A stretch of 64,000 nt of DNA. It comes from JAPWJZ01 sp965279315 (GTDB lineage: Bacteria > Pseudomonadota > Alphaproteobacteria > Micavibrionales > UBA2020). The notes beneath the pieces were generated by a model that was not told the origin of the DNA, did not search any database, and worked only from the letters and a program-made list of their open reading frames with translations. Shown one piece after another: positions 1 to 9,416 of the stretch. The DNA lies in assembly GCA_965279315.1 (NCBI GenBank), contig OZ257145.1, positions 868,001-932,000 of the forward strand, written 5' to 3'. A program made the translations under genes and the position numbers. The first letter of the stretch is position 1; the number at the start of each line of letters is the position of its first letter.

Positions 1-93
1 GATCATTTTCGAGGGCTAAAATACTGATTTCAGGGAATTTTTCGCGCCTCTTTTTACTCCAGATTTCTGTCCTATTTTGCTATATTACCGGTG

Positions 94-99
94 TATAAT
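94..99 (+). promoter_or_regulatory. gyrB -10 element
   Basis: A perfect TATAAT hexamer lies 27 bases before the preferred gyrB start. No convincing -35 box is visible. Transcription from it would begin near 106, which excludes the GTG at 91 as start codon and gives a leader of about 20 bases to the ATG at 127. Confidence 0.5.
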
Positions 100-126
100 T
101 CCAAAGACATGACAAGGGAAAATGAC

Positions 127-2559
127 ATGACCGAACCGGCAAAAAAGTCCGACAAGCAGATCGCTGTCGATGACTACGGTGCAGATTCGATCAAGGTCCT
201 GAAGGGCCTCGATGCGGTGCGCAAACGCCCCGGCATGTATATCGGCGACACCGATGACGGTACGGGCCTGCACCATATGGTCTACGAAGTCGTCGACAAC
301 TCCATCGACGAAGCATTGGCCGGGCATTGCGATGGCGTTGACGTCACGATGAACGCCGATGGCTCGATCACCGTGCGCGATAACGGCCGTGGCATCCCCG
401 TTGAAATTCACAAGGGCGAAGGCGTGTCGGCGGCCGAAGTCATCATGACGCAGCTGCATGCCGGCGGCAAATTCGACCAGAATTCGTATAAAGTTTCGGG
501 CGGCCTGCACGGCGTCGGTGTTTCCGTCGTTAACGCACTGTCAAAAACCCTCGACCTCCGCGTCTGGCGCGATGCCAAGGTGTGGGAAATGCGCTTCACG
601 CATGGCGTGGCGGATGCGCCGCTGAAACCTGTCGGCACTTGCGATCCCGAACAGACCGGCACTGAAATCACCTTCCTGCCATCGACCGAAACCTTCACGA
701 TGATCGAGTTCAACTTCTCGACGCTCGAACACCGTATGCGCGAGCTCGCCTTCCTGAATTCCGGCGTGCGCCTGACGCTCGTCGACAACCGCAAGGCGGA
801 AGCGAAGAAAAGCGAATTCATCTATGACGGCGGCCTCGTCGCCTTCGCCAACTTCCTGAACCGTTCGAAAACCGTGCTGCACAAACCCACCATCTATGTG
901 AAGGGCGAACAGGCCGGCATCACGGTCGAAGCCGCGATTGAATGGACGGATGCCTATCATGAAGACACCGTTTGCTTCACCAACAACATCCCCCAGCGCG
1001 ATGGCGGCACGCACTTGTCCGGCTTCCGTGGCGCGCTGACCCGCACGATCAACAACTATGCCGAACGTTCCGGCATCGCGAAAAAAGAAAAGGTCGAACT
1101 GACCGGCGAAGACATGCGCGAGGGCATGACTTGCGTTTTGTCGGTGAAGGTTCCCGACCCGAAATTCTCCAGCCAGACGAAAGACAAACTGGTTTCATCC
1201 GAAGTGAAGCCGGTTGTTGAATCCGTGCTCGGCGAAAAACTCGCCGAATGGTTTGAAGAAAACCCGCAGGACGCGAAGAAAATCGCCGCCAAGATTATCG
1301 AGGCTGCGACCGCCCGTGAAGCCGCGCGCAAGGCCCGCGACCTGACGCGCCGCAAGGGCCTGCTGGACATTTCATCGCTCCCCGGCAAGCTGGCCGATTG
1401 CTCTGAAAAAGATCCCGCCCTCTCCGAAATCTTCATCGTCGAGGGTGACTCGGCAGGCGGCTCGGCGAAACAGGCGCGCAACCGCCGGAACCAGGCGATC
1501 CTTCCCTTGCGCGGTAAAATCCTGAACGTCGAACGCGCGCGGTTCGACCGCATGCTGAACTCCGCCGAAATCGGCACGCTCATCACCGCACTCGGCACCG
1601 GCATCGGGCGCGAAGAATTCAAGATCGATGATCTGCGTTATCACAAAATCATCATCATGACCGACGCGGACGTTGACGGCTCCCACATTCGCACGCTGCT
1701 GCTGACGTTCTTCTACCGCCAGATGCATGAAATCATCACGCGCGGGCATTTGTACATCGCGCAGCCGCCGCTCTACAAGGTCAAGCGCGGCAAGACCGAG
1801 CGCTACATCAAGAACGACGCGGAACTGGAAGAATACCTGCTGGACAGCGCGGTCGAAGACCTGCGCTTCAAGATCGCCGGCGGCGAAGTCGCGACCGGGA
1901 AAGACCTGAAGGGCATTCTGCTGCTCTCGCAGAAGATCAAACAGAACCTCGACCCCATTATCAACCGCATCGGCAACCAGAACGTTGTCGAACAGGCGGC
2001 GGCGGCGGGCGCGTTCAACCCCGACAACCGCACGCAGGCCGTGGCGGACACCGTCGCCAAACGCCTCGACGTTATCTCGGAAATTTACGAGCGCGGCTGG
2101 AAAGGCCAGCTGCTGGAAAGCGGCGGCTTCTCGTTTGCGCGCATCGTACGCGGCGTTGAAACCCGCATCGAGATCACCGTCGAGCAGCTGAATTCCCACG
2201 ACGGCCAGCGACTCGGCAAAAGCGTCGAGGTCTTCACCGAATTCTTCAACGGCCTCGGCACGCTGCAGGGCGGCGACAAGGACGTCGCGATTTACGGCCC
2301 TTACGACCTTTACACCAAAGTGATCGAAGCCTCCAAAAAAGGCCTCGGCATCCAGCGCTACAAAGGTCTTGGTGAAATGAACCCCGAACAGCTGTGGGAA
2401 ACCACGCTCGACCCCTCCATCCGCTCGCTCCTGCAGGTGAAGGTCGACAAGGAAGACATGGCGTCGGAAATCTTCTCGACCCTCATGGGCGACATCGTCG
2501 AACCCCGCCGCGACTTCATCCAGGAACACGCGCTGGAAGTGACGAATATCGACACGTAA
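127..2559 (+). CDS. gyrB: DNA gyrase subunit B
   Basis: ATPase subunit of DNA gyrase, which with GyrA introduces negative supercoils into DNA. The 810-residue product has normal family length. An N-terminal GHKL ATPase domain contains DNGRGIP and GGLHGVG (about residue 125). A central transducer domain follows, then a TOPRIM domain with EGDSAGGSA (from about 439) and DADVDGSH (from about 513). The C-terminal GyrB tail contains QRYKGLGEMNPEQLW. I chose ATG 127 because AAGGGA lies seven bases upstream; in-frame ATG 109 and GTG 91 lie at or before the likely transcription start. A convergent terminator separates it from the thymidine kinase gene. The sequence is typically alphaproteobacterial and shows no lesion. 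Confidence 0.98.
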   Translation: MTEPAKKSDKQIAVDDYGADSIKVLKGLDAVRKRPGMYIGDTDDGTGLHHMVYEVVDNSIDEALAGHCDGVDVTMNADGSITVRDNGRGIPVEIHKGEGVSAAEVIMTQLHAGGKFDQNSYKVSGGLHGVGVSVVNALSKTLDLRVWRDAKVWEMRFTHGVADAPLKPVGTCDPEQTGTEITFLPSTETFTMIEFNFSTLEHRMRELAFLNSGVRLTLVDNRKAEAKKSEFIYDGGLVAFANFLNRSKTVLHKPTIYVKGEQAGITVEAAIEWTDAYHEDTVCFTNNIPQRDGGTHLSGFRGALTRTINNYAERSGIAKKEKVELTGEDMREGMTCVLSVKVPDPKFSSQTKDKLVSSEVKPVVESVLGEKLAEWFEENPQDAKKIAAKIIEAATAREAARKARDLTRRKGLLDISSLPGKLADCSEKDPALSEIFIVEGDSAGGSAKQARNRRNQAILPLRGKILNVERARFDRMLNSAEIGTLITALGTGIGREEFKIDDLRYHKIIIMTDADVDGSHIRTLLLTFFYRQMHEIITRGHLYIAQPPLYKVKRGKTERYIKNDAELEEYLLDSAVEDLRFKIAGGEVATGKDLKGILLLSQKIKQNLDPIINRIGNQNVVEQAAAAGAFNPDNRTQAVADTVAKRLDVISEIYERGWKGQLLESGGFSFARIVRGVETRIEITVEQLNSHDGQRLGKSVEVFTEFFNGLGTLQGGDKDVAIYGPYDLYTKVIEASKKGLGIQRYKGLGEMNPEQLWETTLDPSIRSLLQVKVDKEDMASEIFSTLMGDIVEPRRDFIQEHALEVTNIDT

Positions 2560-2577
2560 GTTTTAAAACCGGACAAA

Positions 2578-2610
2578 GAAAAGCCCCGAACTGCAAGGTC
2601 GGGGCTTTTC
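2578..2610. terminator. Bidirectional rho-independent terminator
   Basis: A 12-base inverted repeat (GAAAAGCCCCGA / TCGGGGCTTTTC) with a nine-base loop sits between the convergent gyrB and tdk genes. Runs of A and T on either side let it terminate both transcripts. Confidence 0.85.
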
Positions 2611-2630
2611 TTTGCCTGCTCGTTTTTTCT

Positions 2631-3248
2631 TCAGGCGGCTGACTTCTTCTTCTCCGCCGTTGCGGGCAGGGCCTTCGCCTCGCCGCGCATGAAATGCTTG
2701 CGGCAGAGCGAAGTGTACATTTCATTGCCGCCGATCGCGATTTGCTGGCCGGCGGTCTGCATGTCGCCCTTGGGCGTCAAACGGGCGGTCATGGTCGCTT
2801 TCTTGCCGCACCAGCAGATGGCCTTTATTTCCTCGATATTATCGGCGAAGCGCAGAAGCGCTTCGGAGCCCGGGAACAGTTTGCCCATGAAATCGGTCTT
2901 CAGGCCATAGCACATGACGGGGATTTTCAGGTCGTCCACCACGCGGGCGCACTGGAAAACCTGTTCTTCGGACAGGAACTGCGATTCATCGACGAACAGG
3001 ATATCAACCCGTTTGTCTTTGTGCATGTCCTCGACAAAAGCGAAAATATCGGTCGTCTTGTCAAAGGTATAGGCCGGGCAGTCGAGGCCCAGGCGCGACG
3101 AGATTTTCGCCGCGCCTGCGCGTGTGTCCAGCTGCGCAGTCATCGCAACCGGGTTCATGCCTCGCTCGAAATAGTTGTATTGGGCCTGAAGAAGTTGCGT
3201 CGATTTGCCTGAATTCATGGCGGCATATTTAAAGTAAAGCGATGCCAT
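2631..3248 (-). CDS. tdk: Thymidine kinase
   Basis: Cytosolic type II thymidine kinase, phosphorylating thymidine to dTMP in the salvage pathway. The 205-residue product has the P-loop MNSGKST near residues 11-17 and the Walker B/DESQ element LFVDESQFL near 84-92. The lasso/zinc region contains CWCGKKATM (about 145) and a later Cys-Arg-Lys-His (about 182). The start at 3248 is preceded by GGGAG, while the upstream in-frame extension is AT-rich and unlike the family. The gene is convergent with gyrB and shares its terminator. The C-terminal Ala/Lys extension is probably not functional. The assignment is firm. Confidence 0.95.
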   Translation of the reverse strand: MASLYFKYAAMNSGKSTQLLQAQYNYFERGMNPVAMTAQLDTRAGAAKISSRLGLDCPAYTFDKTTDIFAFVEDMHKDKRVDILFVDESQFLSEEQVFQCARVVDDLKIPVMCYGLKTDFMGKLFPGSEALLRFADNIEEIKAICWCGKKATMTARLTPKGDMQTAGQQIAIGGNEMYTSLCRKHFMRGEAKALPATAEKKKSAA

Positions 3249-3416
3249 CGACGGTCTCCCTTTAATAATTCGCTTCGGTGATATTCTTTTATTCTTTGGA
3301 AGTCTGGATACTATCCAACTTCGCTGAATCGCGCCAGAGACAAAAACGCCGATTTTAAAAAACGAAATAAATTTGCGCGACCGCCACAATGCGCGCCAAG
3401 CTTCTGACGAAACAGA

Positions 3417-4628
3417 TTATTTATCGAGCGGCTTTTTATACGTCTTGAAAATCTGGAAACTGGTGCGCAGGTCCGAGTATTCCGAGATCATCATGCCCGT
3501 GCGGCACAGGTCGGTATAGGCCGCGAAACCGCCGCCGATTTTTGACGGCTGCAGCGAATTGCGCGGCAGGTGGTTGACGATCACGGGCGCGCCGGTTTTC
3601 TCGTCGCGTTTCAGCTTGGCGTTCAGGATGTCGTCGAACGGGATCATCGACGTGCCAAGGCCATCCGCCACGGTGTTGCCCAGCACCAGCGCAAGGTAAA
3701 GCTGGTCGTTGAAAACCAACAGGTTGCCGCCGGTCGAATTGGTGTAATTGCCCATTTTCGGCACATCGGTTGCGCGCATGACGACGCCGCGATAGCTCCA
3801 GTTCGCGCCGTGGTCGATCGACGCCAGCATGATGATGCGGTCGGGCAGGCTGGACGCCGTCGTGAAGGCCGACAGCGTCATGAACAGGGTCTTGGCTTTT
3901 TTCAGGTAGACCACGCTGGGACGCGCGTAGAACACGACATCCGCAAGCTCGGGGCTTATTTCAGACAAACGGTGTTCCGCAAGGCTCGCAAAGGGGTCGG
4001 GCGGCCATTTGGCGTTGGGCGCGAATACCCATTTTTCCTCGCTCCAGTTGCTGTCGGGGCGGTTCGCGGTCTTGGCCACGATCATGCTGTAATAACGCGC
4101 GGTCTTTTCGTCGCCGTTCCAGAAATAACGGTAAGCGTAAAGTTTCCATTCGCGACCGGGATCGTCGGGATCATAAACGATGGCCGGGGTTTCATAGCGC
4201 CACACGCCCCTGTTCAGGGGCGGGTCGCCCTTGAACATGCCGGGCACATCGGCGTCTTCCTTGGCGGCAAAGCCTGCGCCGGAAATCGTCATCCAGCTGC
4301 GGCAGGGCGCGGTTGCGCGCTCCAGGTTCACTTCGGCGGATAATTGCGGTGCGCCGTCGATATTGGTCAGGCTGGTCGTGGTATGCGCCATGACGGCGAT
4401 CTTGCCGTCGCTTGCCACGCTGGGGTCCAGCATCCCGCGCGAATTTTGCGCAAGGCCGGGAAACGCGATGGGCTCCACCTTGTCCGACACCATGCCGAGC
4501 GTCAGGAAGAAGTGCAGGCTGTACGGCACGGCGAACAGGAAGAACGCCGAACCCATGATGACCACAGCCTTATAGGCCCAGGGCAGCATGGAAAAAATCT
4601 CCGTTAGCGACTTGCCGTAAATTTTCAT
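3417..4628 (-). CDS. Membrane-anchored Asp-box (sialidase-fold-like) protein
   Basis: A 403-residue protein with one hydrophobic segment near residues 18-42, after a short basic N-terminus, and a large domain predicted to face outside. The domain contains at least one Asp-box, SIDHGANW (Ser-x-Asp-x-Gly-x-x-Trp), typical of beta-propeller sialidase and BNR-repeat folds. Its sequence also alternates hydrophobic strands with polar turns. No catalytic Arg triad could be assigned, so glycosidase activity is not claimed. It stands between tdk and a DUF3126 gene, transcribed with the latter on the minus strand. It could bind or cleave surface glycans. The family was not recognised further. Confidence 0.6.
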   Translation of the reverse strand: MKIYGKSLTEIFSMLPWAYKAVVIMGSAFFLFAVPYSLHFFLTLGMVSDKVEPIAFPGLAQNSRGMLDPSVASDGKIAVMAHTTTSLTNIDGAPQLSAEVNLERATAPCRSWMTISGAGFAAKEDADVPGMFKGDPPLNRGVWRYETPAIVYDPDDPGREWKLYAYRYFWNGDEKTARYYSMIVAKTANRPDSNWSEEKWVFAPNAKWPPDPFASLAEHRLSEISPELADVVFYARPSVVYLKKAKTLFMTLSAFTTASSLPDRIIMLASIDHGANWSYRGVVMRATDVPKMGNYTNSTGGNLLVFNDQLYLALVLGNTVADGLGTSMIPFDDILNAKLKRDEKTGAPVIVNHLPRNSLQPSKIGGGFAAYTDLCRTGMMISEYSDLRTSFQIFKTYKKPLDK

Positions 4629-4654
4629 CGTGCCCTGCCCTTTAGAAGAATTGT

Positions 4655-4873
4655 TTACGCCGCGGGGGGCAAATCAATTTCAAGGATTGCCATGTTGAAG
4701 TCGTAGGACACATCGCCCTCGTCATCATCGCGGTAAATCACGCCGATGAATTCACCGGCCAGCGTCACTTCGGCCGAATCCTTCGCTTCCTTGCGCAGCG
4801 CGAGCGCAAGTGTCTTGTTGCCGAATTTTTCCTGCATGTATTTTTGCAGGCGTGCGACTTCAGTTTTTTCCAT
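4655..4873 (-). CDS. DUF3126 family protein
   Basis: A small cytosolic protein of 72 residues matching the alphaproteobacterial DUF3126 family in length and pattern: LQKYMQEKFGN near the start, AEVTLAGEFIGVIYRDDDEG in the middle and MAILEIDL near the end. Its function is unknown. The start at 4873 is chosen because AGAGG lies just upstream and the family begins here; the longer in-frame extension to 4945 is not family-like. It precedes the Asp-box gene by 26 bases on the same strand, so the two may be cotranscribed. It is a useful taxonomic marker for this window. Confidence 0.8.
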   Translation of the reverse strand: MEKTEVARLQKYMQEKFGNKTLALALRKEAKDSAEVTLAGEFIGVIYRDDDEGDVSYDFNMAILEIDLPPAA

Positions 4874-5059
4874 GGAGGGCCTCTTTGCTTGGGGCTGCGG
4901 GTAAATCTCTTGCAGGTATTCTAGCTGCATCCGCGTGTTTATCAAATAAGCGGTTGTGGTATAAAGATAGTCATGGTTAGTTATGTTAAAACAAGGGCTG
5001 ATTTATTGACATAACTTGCAAAAACGGATAGTTTTTTGCCGTAAAGGAAACAACCAGCC

Positions 5060-6544
5060 ATGGCATCCACCCCCTCACCAACGGCAAAGGACGATACAGC
5101 CCCGCTCGGCGCGCTGTATGATGCCCTGCGTGCGGGCGACGGCGCTGGTTTCCATGCGCGCTATACGCAGCTTTCCTCCCCGCCGCTGCAGCCCATCTTG
5201 CTGGCGGCGATCGACCATGCGAAACCTGCCATCGCCGCCTTCGTCATTGCGCAGGCGAAAAAATCGATGCCCGCCGAACAATGGCTGGAAACGGCGTCGC
5301 ATGCGATGGAACACGCGATCAATTCAGGCCAGAAAGAAATCCTCGTCCACCTGATCGATCAGGGCGCGCCCGCCGATGCGCGTTTCGCCTGGGTTGCGGC
5401 AGCCCGGCACGACCGCGTCGATATGCTCGAAGAACTGGCGCAAAAATCCGCGCCGCAAAACATGAACATCGAAAGCGGCCGCGCGAAAGAGGCTTTCAAC
5501 ACCGCCGTCGCCGCCGGAAAATACGCCAGCGCCGAATGGCTGGCGGATCATGCGAAATCGCATATGGACGCGAAAGACATGCAAAAATCCGCATCCGCCG
5601 CGATGGCCGCCAATGACGAAGCCGGCGCGCTGTGGCTGATCGCGAAGGCGGAACAAAAGCTGAAGCCCGGCGACGACGCGCTGCGCCGCATTTACAACAC
5701 GCTGATGAACGACGCGATCAACAGCGAATTCCTGCCGGGCATCGATTATCTGTACGGAAAAGCGCAAAATAGCTATGCAACCGCGCTTGCCGCGACGGCG
5801 CATGGCGACCGTTTCAAAAGCTTCACGCATATCACGGGCATGGCCGCAAAGGCAGGCGTTGCGATTGAAAAAACCGATTTGCAAACGACGCTGATGATTG
5901 CCGCCGACCATGGGTCAACGCAAGTGACGCGCGGGCTGATCGACCTTGGGGTCGATATCAGCGTCCACAATCAGGGCCCGTTGCGCAAGGCGGTCGACAA
6001 TTATACGCGCGACGGTTTCGCCCCCATCCAGATGATGCTGGAACATGGCGCGGATCCCGTTTATGCGCTGTCGCGCGCGGCGGAAAAATTTCCAAACGAC
6101 CATGAACTGCAAGCCAAGATCGGCCAGCTTGCCGATCACCTGGCGGCAGAGGCGGCGGCGAATTTTTCCTTCATCGATTTCGCGCCTGAAAATTTGCGCC
6201 GCACGCATCCGCAGCTGGGCATGACGCCGCTGCATTACGCGGCCGAAAAACGCCTTTTTGCGGCGGTCATGGAAAAGGTGGGCACGCAACTGACGGCCGA
6301 TGATTACCTGTCGGTCAACAAACACGGCGAATCCCTGGCCTCCGTGCTGGAACGCCAGAACCAGCTGGCCGATATCCTGAAGCCGTCACTCTGGGCGGGG
6401 CAGCGCGACAAGGCGCTTGCCGTGCTGCAGCAAACCAGCGAAAAATTCCGCGCCGCGTTCGACAGCGAGACCTTCCTGCGCGATGTGAACCTGCTGACGC
6501 TGCGCCAAACCGCAAAACCGGGCCGCTACAAACTTGGCCTGTAA
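5060..6544 (+). CDS. Degenerate ankyrin-repeat protein with shared LTxxD/LW C-terminal domain
   Basis: A 494-residue protein built of helical pairs. Most are divergent ankyrin-like repeats, and the recognisable ones are GSTQVTRGLIDLGVDISVHN and MTPLHYAAEKRLF. Residues from about 386 to the end form a domain shared with the products starting at 6637, 8170 and 10271. It has a last ankyrin-like helix pair, then LTADDYL, a Leu-rich helix, PSLWA and a terminal helix. The start has AAGGAA nine bases upstream. It is the first of six closely packed plus-strand genes. No signal peptide or membrane segment is seen. A Dot/Icm substrate role is inferred from context only. Confidence 0.75.
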   Translation: MASTPSPTAKDDTAPLGALYDALRAGDGAGFHARYTQLSSPPLQPILLAAIDHAKPAIAAFVIAQAKKSMPAEQWLETASHAMEHAINSGQKEILVHLIDQGAPADARFAWVAAARHDRVDMLEELAQKSAPQNMNIESGRAKEAFNTAVAAGKYASAEWLADHAKSHMDAKDMQKSASAAMAANDEAGALWLIAKAEQKLKPGDDALRRIYNTLMNDAINSEFLPGIDYLYGKAQNSYATALAATAHGDRFKSFTHITGMAAKAGVAIEKTDLQTTLMIAADHGSTQVTRGLIDLGVDISVHNQGPLRKAVDNYTRDGFAPIQMMLEHGADPVYALSRAAEKFPNDHELQAKIGQLADHLAAEAAANFSFIDFAPENLRRTHPQLGMTPLHYAAEKRLFAAVMEKVGTQLTADDYLSVNKHGESLASVLERQNQLADILKPSLWAGQRDKALAVLQQTSEKFRAAFDSETFLRDVNLLTLRQTAKPGRYKLGL

Positions 6545-6636
6545 AACTTACCCCATTCCGGAAAAGGCGTATTGCCAGCCCCCGCCCGCCATGTAAAACT
6601 TAACGCCGTTCAACAATCTTAACGGCGCATGACGGT

Positions 6637-8166
6637 ATGACCGACAACAAGAAGCCCAGCCTTGCCGACCATCACTGGCGCGCCACGCTCCGTATGCGCG
6701 GCGCGGACCAGCTGAACACCGATATGGTGGCGGCGCTGGAACAGAACGACAGCTGGCGGTTCAGGATGCTGATGCAGGTGCCGGCCGACTGGTCGCGCAA
6801 CGACACTATCCTGCGCACCGCTGTCGAACATGGCCGTATCGATATGTTCAAGGAAATGGTCAGGAACGATCCGGAATGGGCGGACAAGACCAACATGAAC
6901 CGGCTTGGCGAAGACGCCGCCAGCGCAGGAAATGTGGAATTCCTGAAATTCTTTATCGAGGAATGCGCGCTCGACGTCCACTATTACAACGAAGAGATGC
7001 TGCGCACCGCGGTCAAGAAAGGCCATGAAGCGGCGGTCAGATATTTGCTGTCGAAAGACGCCGACGCCACGACCTGGAGCAACGACCCGATCCGCGAAGC
7101 CGCCGAAAACGGCAGCCTCGCGATCGTGAAGCTGCTGCTGGATGCGGGCGCCGACATTAACGCGCATAATTACGGCGGCAGCGTGCTGAGCAAGGCGGTG
7201 TCTTCCCAAAACCTCGCGCTGGTCGAATTCCTGCTCGACAAGGGCGCGGATGTGCAGGCGAACGACTATTCGGGATTTATCGAGGCCGGGCGTTCGGGCA
7301 GCGTCGAAATGCTGCAATTGTTTCTCGACCGCAAGATAGATGCGAATGCAAAAAACGGCGAGGCTTTCGTGGCCGCGCTGTCGAACAAGAATTTCGATAC
7401 AGCGTCCCTGCTGCTGGCGCATGGCGCAGATGTGAATGCGCAGAACGGCAAAGCCTTGCGCGATGCGGCGCGCGCAAACGAACAGGAAACGGCAGAATAC
7501 CTGCTGCAGCACCGCGCCAACCCGAATGTCCACGAATACCGCGAAACGCCGCTGGTGCAGGCCGTGCGCCAGCGACATGGCGACATGGTCAGGCTGCTGA
7601 TGAAATACGGCGCGGACCATACCGTGCTGCAAAGCGAAGCCTGGACGGCGGCGCGCCGCGAACGCAATTCCGGCATGGTGCGCGCAATTGTCGAGGGTTA
7701 TCGCGGGCAGCTGGCCGATACGCGGCTCAGAAAATTCGACGAATTCAACCAGACCTTCACGGGCGCCTATACGCTGGACGACTTGCGCACGACCAAAGGC
7801 CCATCGGGCGACACCGGTTTGCTGATCGCGGCGCAGACGGGCAAATTCGCGGATATCGTCGGGCGCGCCACCTCCGGCAAGCTGACGGGCGATGACCTGT
7901 TCCACCCCGATGACCGCATCGACATGGTTTTCTCGCACCTCGCACAGCACAAGGCGCTGCAGGATTTCTTCCATCCCTCCTTCTGGGCCGACCGCGTCTA
8001 TGAAGTGAAGGAGGTGGTTGCGATGCTGCCCGAACAGTACCAGAAAAAAATCCAGCTGGGGCCGATCGCCAACGAGATCAATTACCGCGAGCTTCGCAAA
8101 AAAGCGGCGAACGGCGCGAACGGGCTGAAGCCCCCGCCCAAGCTGCCGCCGAAACTGTCGCCGTAA
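6637..8166 (+). CDS. Ankyrin-repeat protein with shared C-terminal domain and Pro/Lys tail
   Basis: A 509-residue cytosol-type protein with about nine ankyrin repeats between residues 60 and 350 (for example VKLLLDAGADINAHN and ASLLLAHGADVNAQN). From about residue 388 it carries the domain shared with its neighbours: GDTGLLIAAQTGKF, LTGDDLF, HPSFWAD and a terminal amphipathic helix. The last residues are rich in Lys and Pro and end KLPPKLSP. Only three bases separate its stop from the next start, so the two are probably cotranscribed. Ankyrin proteins mediate protein-protein contacts; the specific partner is unknown. Confidence 0.85.
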   Translation: MTDNKKPSLADHHWRATLRMRGADQLNTDMVAALEQNDSWRFRMLMQVPADWSRNDTILRTAVEHGRIDMFKEMVRNDPEWADKTNMNRLGEDAASAGNVEFLKFFIEECALDVHYYNEEMLRTAVKKGHEAAVRYLLSKDADATTWSNDPIREAAENGSLAIVKLLLDAGADINAHNYGGSVLSKAVSSQNLALVEFLLDKGADVQANDYSGFIEAGRSGSVEMLQLFLDRKIDANAKNGEAFVAALSNKNFDTASLLLAHGADVNAQNGKALRDAARANEQETAEYLLQHRANPNVHEYRETPLVQAVRQRHGDMVRLLMKYGADHTVLQSEAWTAARRERNSGMVRAIVEGYRGQLADTRLRKFDEFNQTFTGAYTLDDLRTTKGPSGDTGLLIAAQTGKFADIVGRATSGKLTGDDLFHPDDRIDMVFSHLAQHKALQDFFHPSFWADRVYEVKEVVAMLPEQYQKKIQLGPIANEINYRELRKKAANGANGLKPPPKLPPKLSP

Positions 8167-8169
8167 TAC

Positions 8170-9294
8170 ATGACCACAAACCCCGACAACCAGGCCGATG
8201 GCTTTAAAACCGGCGGCAATGACGCACCGAAAGCATCGTTCAACGCGCCCGCATCGCTGCGCGGCATCGGCGGGCCAAACGGGGATTTCTGGAACAGCCT
8301 GCAGCAGGCCGCCAACCTGAAACAGTGGCACAAGCTGCAACGGTTGCTGGATGACAACAAAACCGCACCCGTACCGCTCAACCCGGTCACCATCAATGTC
8401 TTCCGCCGTGCTGCGCAGGAAGGCCAGGTGGGGATTGTGGCCGACATGTTCGCCCGCGGTTTTACCCTGCCGTCCGAAGACGCAGGCGATATCCTGCGGC
8501 AGCTGGTCGAACATCACGAATCCGCGATGCCGGTCGCGGCTTTCCTGGTCCGCAATAACCACGCCCCCGTGCAGGCGGCCGTGCTGTATATTGCCGAACA
8601 CGGCACGGCATCGCAGATGCAGCAGCTGAAGGATGCGGGCGCGGATATCAACGTCGCGGGCCGCAGCTTCTCCGCCGCATTCTATGCCGGCAACCTTGCC
8701 ATGATGTCATACCTGTTTTCCAAGGATGCGGAGATCCATCACGTTTCGGTCGTGGCGGGCCTGCATGGGCGTCGCGATTCCTATGTGGCCAGCTTCGGCG
8801 GGCCTGCGACCGGGGCGGTCGCGGCGCATTACAAAGACATCTTGAAACAGGATGCGCATAACTGGGAACTCTACTACGCCTATGTCTGCCCTAACCATCC
8901 CGACATGGATGATATGCGCCAGATCCCCTTCGGCCTGATCGAACAGGGTGCGACGCTGATGCACCTTGCCGCCCGCACCGGCTGCTTTTCCGATATCGTG
9001 GCGGCGGCCGAAAAGGACGATGGCAAATACCTGACCGCCGCCGACCTGCTGCTGCAGGATAAAAACGGCGTGTCGGTGCTGCTCATCCTCGCCTCGCGCG
9101 GCGAAGAACAGGCGCTGTTCGATGTGCGCCTCTGGCACAATAACCCGGCGGGCCTGCGCGAGATCAACGAAGCGCTGAAGGACATGAGTGCGGGTTTGCC
9201 GATGCCGCCCGCGATGGACCTTGAACTGCAGCTGTATCACTTGCGCAAGAAAGCCGACCCCAAGCGCTGGTCGCTGACCCCGCCGCGCAAATAA
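8170..9294 (+). CDS. Divergent ankyrin-like protein with shared C-terminal domain
   Basis: A 374-residue protein. The N-terminal 80 residues are polar. The middle has weak ankyrin-like helices (MQQLKDAGADINVAGRSF is the clearest). From about residue 258 it carries the shared C-terminal domain, seen as TLMHLAARTGCFSDIVAAA, LTAADLLLQDKNG, a helical stretch and RLW. The basic C-terminus ends TPPRK. The start ATG follows the preceding stop by three bases and has no strong ribosome site of its own, which suggests translational coupling. The repeats are so degenerate that a search by single-repeat profile might miss them. Confidence 0.7.
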   Translation: MTTNPDNQADGFKTGGNDAPKASFNAPASLRGIGGPNGDFWNSLQQAANLKQWHKLQRLLDDNKTAPVPLNPVTINVFRRAAQEGQVGIVADMFARGFTLPSEDAGDILRQLVEHHESAMPVAAFLVRNNHAPVQAAVLYIAEHGTASQMQQLKDAGADINVAGRSFSAAFYAGNLAMMSYLFSKDAEIHHVSVVAGLHGRRDSYVASFGGPATGAVAAHYKDILKQDAHNWELYYAYVCPNHPDMDDMRQIPFGLIEQGATLMHLAARTGCFSDIVAAAEKDDGKYLTAADLLLQDKNGVSVLLILASRGEEQALFDVRLWHNNPAGLREINEALKDMSAGLPMPPAMDLELQLYHLRKKADPKRWSLTPPRK

Positions 9295-9416
9295 ACTTGT
9301 TATATCAGATACTTGGTTTCAGATTCTCCCCGTTGACGCAGGGGCGGCTTATGTATAGTTTTGAATCTGTTCACCATTAAGATTCTACAAACCGCGACGC
9401 TTGAAAAAGGCAGGGC

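Noticed and set aside
91..126. Upstream GTG and ATG starts for gyrB
   Set aside because: The -10 box at 94-99 overlaps the GTG and would place the transcript start near 106; ATG 127 has the ribosome site.
6619..8601. A 660-codon open frame on the minus strand opposite two ankyrin genes
   Set aside because: It is a GC-rich antisense frame; the plus-strand ANK repeats and domain are clear, and the minus product has no recognisable domain.
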